Shown here one piece after another: positions 60,609 through 64,000 of a stretch of DNA of 64,000 nt. A model generated the notes under the pieces. It saw only the letters and a program-made list of their open reading frames with translations, was not told the DNA's origin and searched no databases. Both the position numbers and the translations under genes were made by a program. Source of the stretch: Gordoniibacillus kamchatkensis (GTDB taxonomy: Bacteria > Bacillota > Bacilli > Paenibacillales > NBRC-103111); NCBI RefSeq assembly GCF_000829455.1, contig NZ_JXAK01000043.1, positions 1 through 64,000 of the forward strand. Direction: 5' to 3'. Each line of letters opens with the position of its first letter. The first letter of the stretch is position 1.

Positions 60609-61528
60609 GTGCCTCGTTCGCTATATGTCGTGTTAGTTTTGCTCAGCCTCATCTGGGGCGGATCGTTCCTCTTTATCAAAATTTTGCTTCCCGACTTCGG
60701 TCCTTGGATGATCGCTTTTTTGCGGTCCTTTTTCGGACTCGCCGCTATCACCGTCATTATGCTGGTGCTCAGGAAGCCTTTTGAGCTCCGAAAAATGCCT
60801 TGGCTGCCCGTAGCCGTAATGGCCTTGTTCAACACAGCCATTCCGTGGGCCTTCATCGGTTTTAGCGAGACGAGAGTAACAAGCAGCGTGGCATCCGTCC
60901 TCAACGCTACAACACCGCTGTGGACAACGGTTGTGGGAGTGGCGTTCTTTAAGGCGGCAACGAACCGGCTGCAATGGCTGGGGATGGCGGTTGCCTTCAT
61001 CGGCATTATTGTACTGCTCGGTGTAAATCCGGTTTCCATCATATCGGTCGATCCGATAGGCTTTGCCGGCATGATGGCGGCGACGCTCTGTTATGCGGTC
61101 GGCTCTCAGTTGTCCAAACGGCTAAAAGGGCTCTCGATGTATCAATTCACGTTCGTCACCTTGCTCTGCTCCGCGATCGGGAGCGGTATAGTCGCATTGT
61201 CGGCGGAACCGTCCTCGCTCGCGCGCCTTGCTTCGCCTACGAACATCGCCGCGCTGACCGGGCTTGGCATATTCGGCTCCGGCATCGCTACATTCTTTTT
61301 TATTATATGATTCAAAAAGGAAGTCCCGAATTCGCGACTATGGTTACTTATCTTGTGCCGGTAAGCGCCATGATATGGGGATATACGTTGTTGAACGAAC
61401 AAATCCATTGGAGCTTGCTTACGGGGCTGGCTTTCATACTTGGCGGGGTGTTTATAGCGAGCAAAACCCGCCCAGGGAAGATGGAAGAGCGGCAAGCGAA
61501 AGACGTCGCATTGAAAAGCCGAAGCTGA
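60609..61528 (+). pseudogene. EamA/DMT-family transporter, frameshifted
   Basis: A ten-helix drug/metabolite transporter with two EamA repeats ('LIWGGSFLFIKILLPDFGPW' and 'MMAATLCYAVGSQLSKRLKG'). The frame ends at 61310 after 'GIATFFFII'. One more T in the run at 61295-61300 would continue it as 'YYMIQKGSPEFATMVTYLVP' to 61528, giving about 306 residues with all helices. GTG 60609 has GGGAGGAAGGG upstream. The break falls exactly at a homopolymer, which fits a base-calling deletion or slippage. It is divergent from the ArsR regulator. Confidence 0.85.
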
Positions 61529-62024
61529 CGGGTGGCAGGCGGGTCGGCGGAAAAGGCTTTAGCCTTGTGGCCGATTAAGCGATATTGTGGTGACTTTGTC
61601 GGGGATAGGGCGGTTATGCATCTCTTCATTGCAGGCTGACGTTTGAGGCAGTTTCGCAGTATGTTTATCGATGGCGGTTTTGTGTCGGGCTGGGTCCGCA
61701 CATTCGCTAATTAAAGAAACTGGGCGCTATCACCTCCCTTCGAAGCAACCGAGGCCAATCTAACAAAAAACCGAAACCGAGAAAGCCCGGAACAAGCCAG
61801 GGCCGTTGCCTAAAACAAACTATTAATTGCAAATAGCGAGCTTGCACCGTTCCCGCAGGAAGGCAAGCTCGCTTTTTACGTTGCCGAGGGTCCACGGGCA
61901 AATTGCGCGGCTCCTGACGGGCCTCTTAAGTCATGCAGTTACCGGCTAGCATCATCCCGGCCCACATTAACCCCGGCAGAACGCCGCCTTCCCCCGCCTG
62001 CCGCAACACCCGCGTGCCCGCAAA
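61529..62024. other. Intergenic region without recognised genes
   Basis: About 500 bp between the EamA gene and the TcyP terminator. It contains the hairpin at 61833-61878. A minus-strand frame at 61707-61901 overlaps that hairpin and has no ribosome binding site. Nothing else was recognised. Confidence 0.5.
61833..61878 (+). terminator. Orphan rho-independent terminator
   Basis: GCGAGCTTGC pairs with GCAAGCTCGC and is followed by TTTTT on the plus strand. It is 305 bp from the nearest plus-strand gene end, so it may be left over from a lost gene. Confidence 0.75.
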
Positions 62025-62066
62025 ATAAAAATCTCCGCAGCGGCCGAAGGCCACTCTGCGGAGATA
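62025..62066 (-). terminator. Terminator of the TcyP-like gene
   Basis: On the minus strand ATCTCCGCAG pairs with CTGCGGAGAT around GGCC-TTCG-GCCG-type loop bases and is followed by TTTTATTTT. Confidence 0.88.
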
Positions 62067-62101
62067 AAAGTCAGCTTGCTAATATAGCGGACCCGAACCG
62101 T

Positions 62102-63457
62102 TTAGGCGTGGTTGAGTTCCAGCGCATCCTCTTCGTCGCGATCGAACGCGGCGCGGTCGAATTCGCCTTCCGAGTTAGCCACGAGCAGCGAGCATACTGT
62201 CGTACCCGTCGCGTTGACCGCCGTGCGGCCCATATCCACGATAGCGTCGATGGCAAGCACGAGGCCGAGGCCTTCGATCGGCAGTCCGAGCGCGGTCAGC
62301 ACGACCGTCGTGGAGATGGACGCGGGACCGGGAACGCCGGCGACGCCGATCGAAGCGATCATGCTCACGAGCACGATAAGGATGTATTCCGAAATGCCGA
62401 GCGGAATGTTATACACGCGCGCTACGAAAATCGCCACCACAGCCGGCCATACGCCGCCGCAGCCGTTCATGTTCATCGTCGCACCGAGCGGCGCTACGAA
62501 CGAAGCGATTTTCGGCGACACGCGCAGACGCTTCGTAATCACCTCAAGGTTGATCGGCAGCGTAGCGTAGCTGCTGCGAGTCGTGAAAGCGACGGCAATC
62601 GTCGGGTATGCCTTGCGGAAAAACTTGATCGGATTCACCTTCGCGCCGAAGCCGACAAAGCTGCTGAACGTAATGATGAAGTGAAGCAGAAGCGCAACGT
62701 AGGTTGCGGCGACGATTTTGATCAGCGGAAGCAGCGTATCGGCGCCGTATTTAGAAGCCATCGCTCCTACGAGCCCATATACGCCGTACGGTGTGAGGCG
62801 GATCACGTATTTCGTTACCTGGAACATCACTTGCACGAACGAATCGATGAACGTTTTGAACGGCTGTACTGTTTCCGGCTTCTTGGCGCTAATGTGCACG
62901 ATCGCAACGGCCAGGAAAATAGCGAAAATAATGACGGGAAGCACTTTGCCTTGCGCCATTTCATTGATCGTGTTGGACGGCAGCAGGTCGAGAATGACTT
63001 GCGAGAACGTCGGAACGGCCCGCGCTTTGAAATCTTTCGGCACCGCTTGCTGGATGCCGGAGCCCGGGTCGAACGCCAGCGCTACAATAAGGCCGATCAG
63101 CGCGGCGATCCCGGTCGTGATCAGGAACAGCGCGATCGTTTTGACGCCGATTTTGCGCAGTTGGCCAAGGCTCGAGATCGAGGTGATGCTCTGGATCACG
63201 ACGGCGAAGACGAGCGGGATTACGAGCATTTTGACCAGGTTGACGTAGATGGTGCCGATCGTGCTCACGCTGGTCGCGTCGAATTTAAAGCTGTTGAAAA
63301 ATACGCCGGCGATCAAACCGAACGCCAGGGCAATCAGAACGCGAAGGCCGAAATTCACTTTCCGCTTCGCGAGAACGAACAAAATACCGATCAGAACGAT
63401 GGAGACAAGCAAGCTGAACCAGTTCGTCTGAATGGCATGAATCAAGTTGTTGTTCAT
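62102..63457 (-). CDS. tcyP: Dicarboxylate/amino acid:cation symporter, probable L-cystine transporter TcyP
   Basis: A 451-residue DAACS-family symporter. 'VKMLVIPLVFAVVIQSITSI' and 'AVAFTTRSSYATLPINLEVI' (helical hairpin 1 region), 'FVAPLGATMNMNGCGGVWPA' (the conserved NMxG sodium site) and 'GVAGVPGPASISTTVVLTAL' (hairpin 2) are clear. TTRSSYATLP rather than SSSxTLP is typical of the TcyP cystine branch. AAGGAGAAGGGGAGAATAC sets the start at ATG 63457; the longer frame upstream is not used. A palindrome lies just before the ribosome binding site. Confidence 0.88.
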   Translation of the reverse strand: MNNNLIHAIQTNWFSLLVSIVLIGILFVLAKRKVNFGLRVLIALAFGLIAGVFFNSFKFDATSVSTIGTIYVNLVKMLVIPLVFAVVIQSITSISSLGQLRKIGVKTIALFLITTGIAALIGLIVALAFDPGSGIQQAVPKDFKARAVPTFSQVILDLLPSNTINEMAQGKVLPVIIFAIFLAVAIVHISAKKPETVQPFKTFIDSFVQVMFQVTKYVIRLTPYGVYGLVGAMASKYGADTLLPLIKIVAATYVALLLHFIITFSSFVGFGAKVNPIKFFRKAYPTIAVAFTTRSSYATLPINLEVITKRLRVSPKIASFVAPLGATMNMNGCGGVWPAVVAIFVARVYNIPLGISEYILIVLVSMIASIGVAGVPGPASISTTVVLTALGLPIEGLGLVLAIDAIVDMGRTAVNATGTTVCSLLVANSEGEFDRAAFDRDEEDALELNHA

Positions 63458-63478
63458 GTATTCTCCCCTTCTCCTTAT

Positions 63479-63497
63479 TCCTACCTGACTGGTAGGA
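63479..63497. promoter_or_regulatory. Putative operator upstream of tcyP
   Basis: TCCTACC-TGACT-GGTAGGA is a perfect 7-bp-arm palindrome 22 bp upstream of the start codon. It resembles sites of Rrf2-family regulators such as CymR, which controls tcyP in B. subtilis, but the match to a known consensus was not tested. Confidence 0.5.
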
Positions 63498-63644
63498 TTA
63501 ATCGGCTTCGCACCTATCCTACAGCCGCAGCATAAATCTGTCAAGAGGCTAACAAGCACATGTCAACTTTTTTTTGTAGATGATATTCACGCGAGGTTCG
63601 ACGTAGGTATATGCGGCGCACGATTTGTATATTCGTCATGGCGA

Positions 63645-63683
63645 AAAAAATCGCAGCCGCACCTGTCACGGTGGGCTGCGATT
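63645..63683 (-). terminator. Terminator of the window-edge gene
   Basis: On the minus strand AATCGCAGCC pairs with GGCTGCGATT and is followed by TTTTTT, 5 bp after the stop codon at 63688. Confidence 0.88.
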
Positions 63684-63687
63684 GGCT

Positions 63688-63990
63688 TCAAGGGATCGTC
63701 GTCACGGGCGCCGGCGGCGCGGACAGCCGCTGAAACGGCATGTCGCCCAGCCACAGCACCCGGCCGTCGTTCGTCACGGCGGCGTGCCATAAGCTGCCTG
63801 GCCCTTCGATGCCGAAATTGTAAGAGGATAGCATGTAGCGAATTTGCCGCACGTCGGCGGACGTATCGTCGAATCTGTCGCGGTAGCGCTCTTCGTGCAG
63901 CCGCCCGCTGCCGCTGATCGTGAGCCCGCCGTAAAGCGCCGCGATGCCGGTCTGCACCTGCTTCGTCTGAAAGCTCAGCGGCGCAGCCAT
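63688..63990 (-). CDS. Hypothetical protein, possibly 5'-incomplete
   Basis: At least 100 residues; the frame is still open at the window edge, so the true start may lie beyond base 64000. The visible part reads 'SFQTKQVQTGIAALYGGLTI', 'QIRYMLSSYNFGIEGPGSLW' and 'VTNDGRVLWLGDMPFQRL'. No family recognised. A strong terminator follows directly. Confidence 0.6.
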   Translation of the reverse strand: MAAPLSFQTKQVQTGIAALYGGLTISGSGRLHEERYRDRFDDTSADVRQIRYMLSSYNFGIEGPGSLWHAAVTNDGRVLWLGDMPFQRLSAPPAPVTTIP

Positions 63991-64000
63991 ATCGTACTGC

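Noticed and set aside
61707-61901. 64-codon minus-strand frame
   Set aside because: It runs through a strong terminator hairpin and has no ribosome binding site.
62108-63535. 475-codon plus-strand frame opposite tcyP
   Set aside because: Shadow; the minus strand shows the full DAACS motif set and a ribosome binding site.

Overview
The window reads as a 64 kb stretch of chromosome from a high-GC, low-skew member of the Bacillota, most likely Paenibacillaceae (Paenibacillus/Cohnella-like). Evidence: strong AGGAGG-type ribosome binding sites with GTG and TTG starts, Gram-positive lipoprotein signals, an S-layer-homology protein, two T-box leaders (argS and glyS), PatA/DapL and BmrCD orthologues close to the Bacillus proteins, and a YesM/YesN-type two-component pair beside a sugar ABC transporter. 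No rRNA, tRNA, prophage, insertion sequence or CRISPR array was found.

Layout. 0-9 kb: small housekeeping genes (flavin-binding protein, acetyltransferase, RluF, membrane proteins) with several kinds of repeat and two damaged genes (SLH protein, MFS transporter) plus a truncated DUF218 gene. 9-13 kb: a BmrC/BmrD-like heterodimeric ABC exporter behind a hairpin-rich leader. 13-17 kb: lipoprotein, SRAP (HMCES-like) protein and unknowns. 17-25 kb: a molybdenum block: small membrane protein, FdhF-like molybdopterin oxidoreductase, fdhD and moeA on the minus strand, then mobB-mobA on the plus strand. 25-34 kb: mazEF, T-box/argS, DUF899, a MocR regulator, acetyltransferases and a FusB-like gene with an amber codon. 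34-45.5 kb: an amino-sugar uptake cluster (Gfo/Idh oxidoreductase, binding protein, two permeases, NanE, ROK kinase) with a two-component system and two aldo/keto reductases. 45.9-47.4 kb: a serpin lipoprotein and a rocA remnant. 47.4-54.2 kb: two convergent operons (DapL-like deacetylase + PatA; amino-acid ABC transporter + GntR + DapA-family lyase) whose promoters share an almost identical 30-bp box. 54-64 kb: an aldo/keto reductase remnant, CopCD-type copper protein, DUF72, T-box/glyS, ArsR regulator, EamA transporter and a TcyP-like symporter.

Two things stand out. First, a family of intergenic elements (four copies) is made of four 21-bp palindromes whose centre-to-centre spacings (51-52, 62 or 73, 51 bp) are close to 5, 6 or 7 and 5 helical turns; copies 2 and 3 are direct repeats around the formate dehydrogenase/moeA operon. 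Second, the 47.4-54.2 kb module looks like one regulon built from acetyl-DAP-pathway enzymes, an amino-acid importer and a GntR regulator.

Caution: six genes each need exactly one added base to restore their reading frame, several at short runs. That pattern is as well explained by residual sequencing deletions as by true gene decay, so these genes are listed as frameshifted and both readings are kept open.
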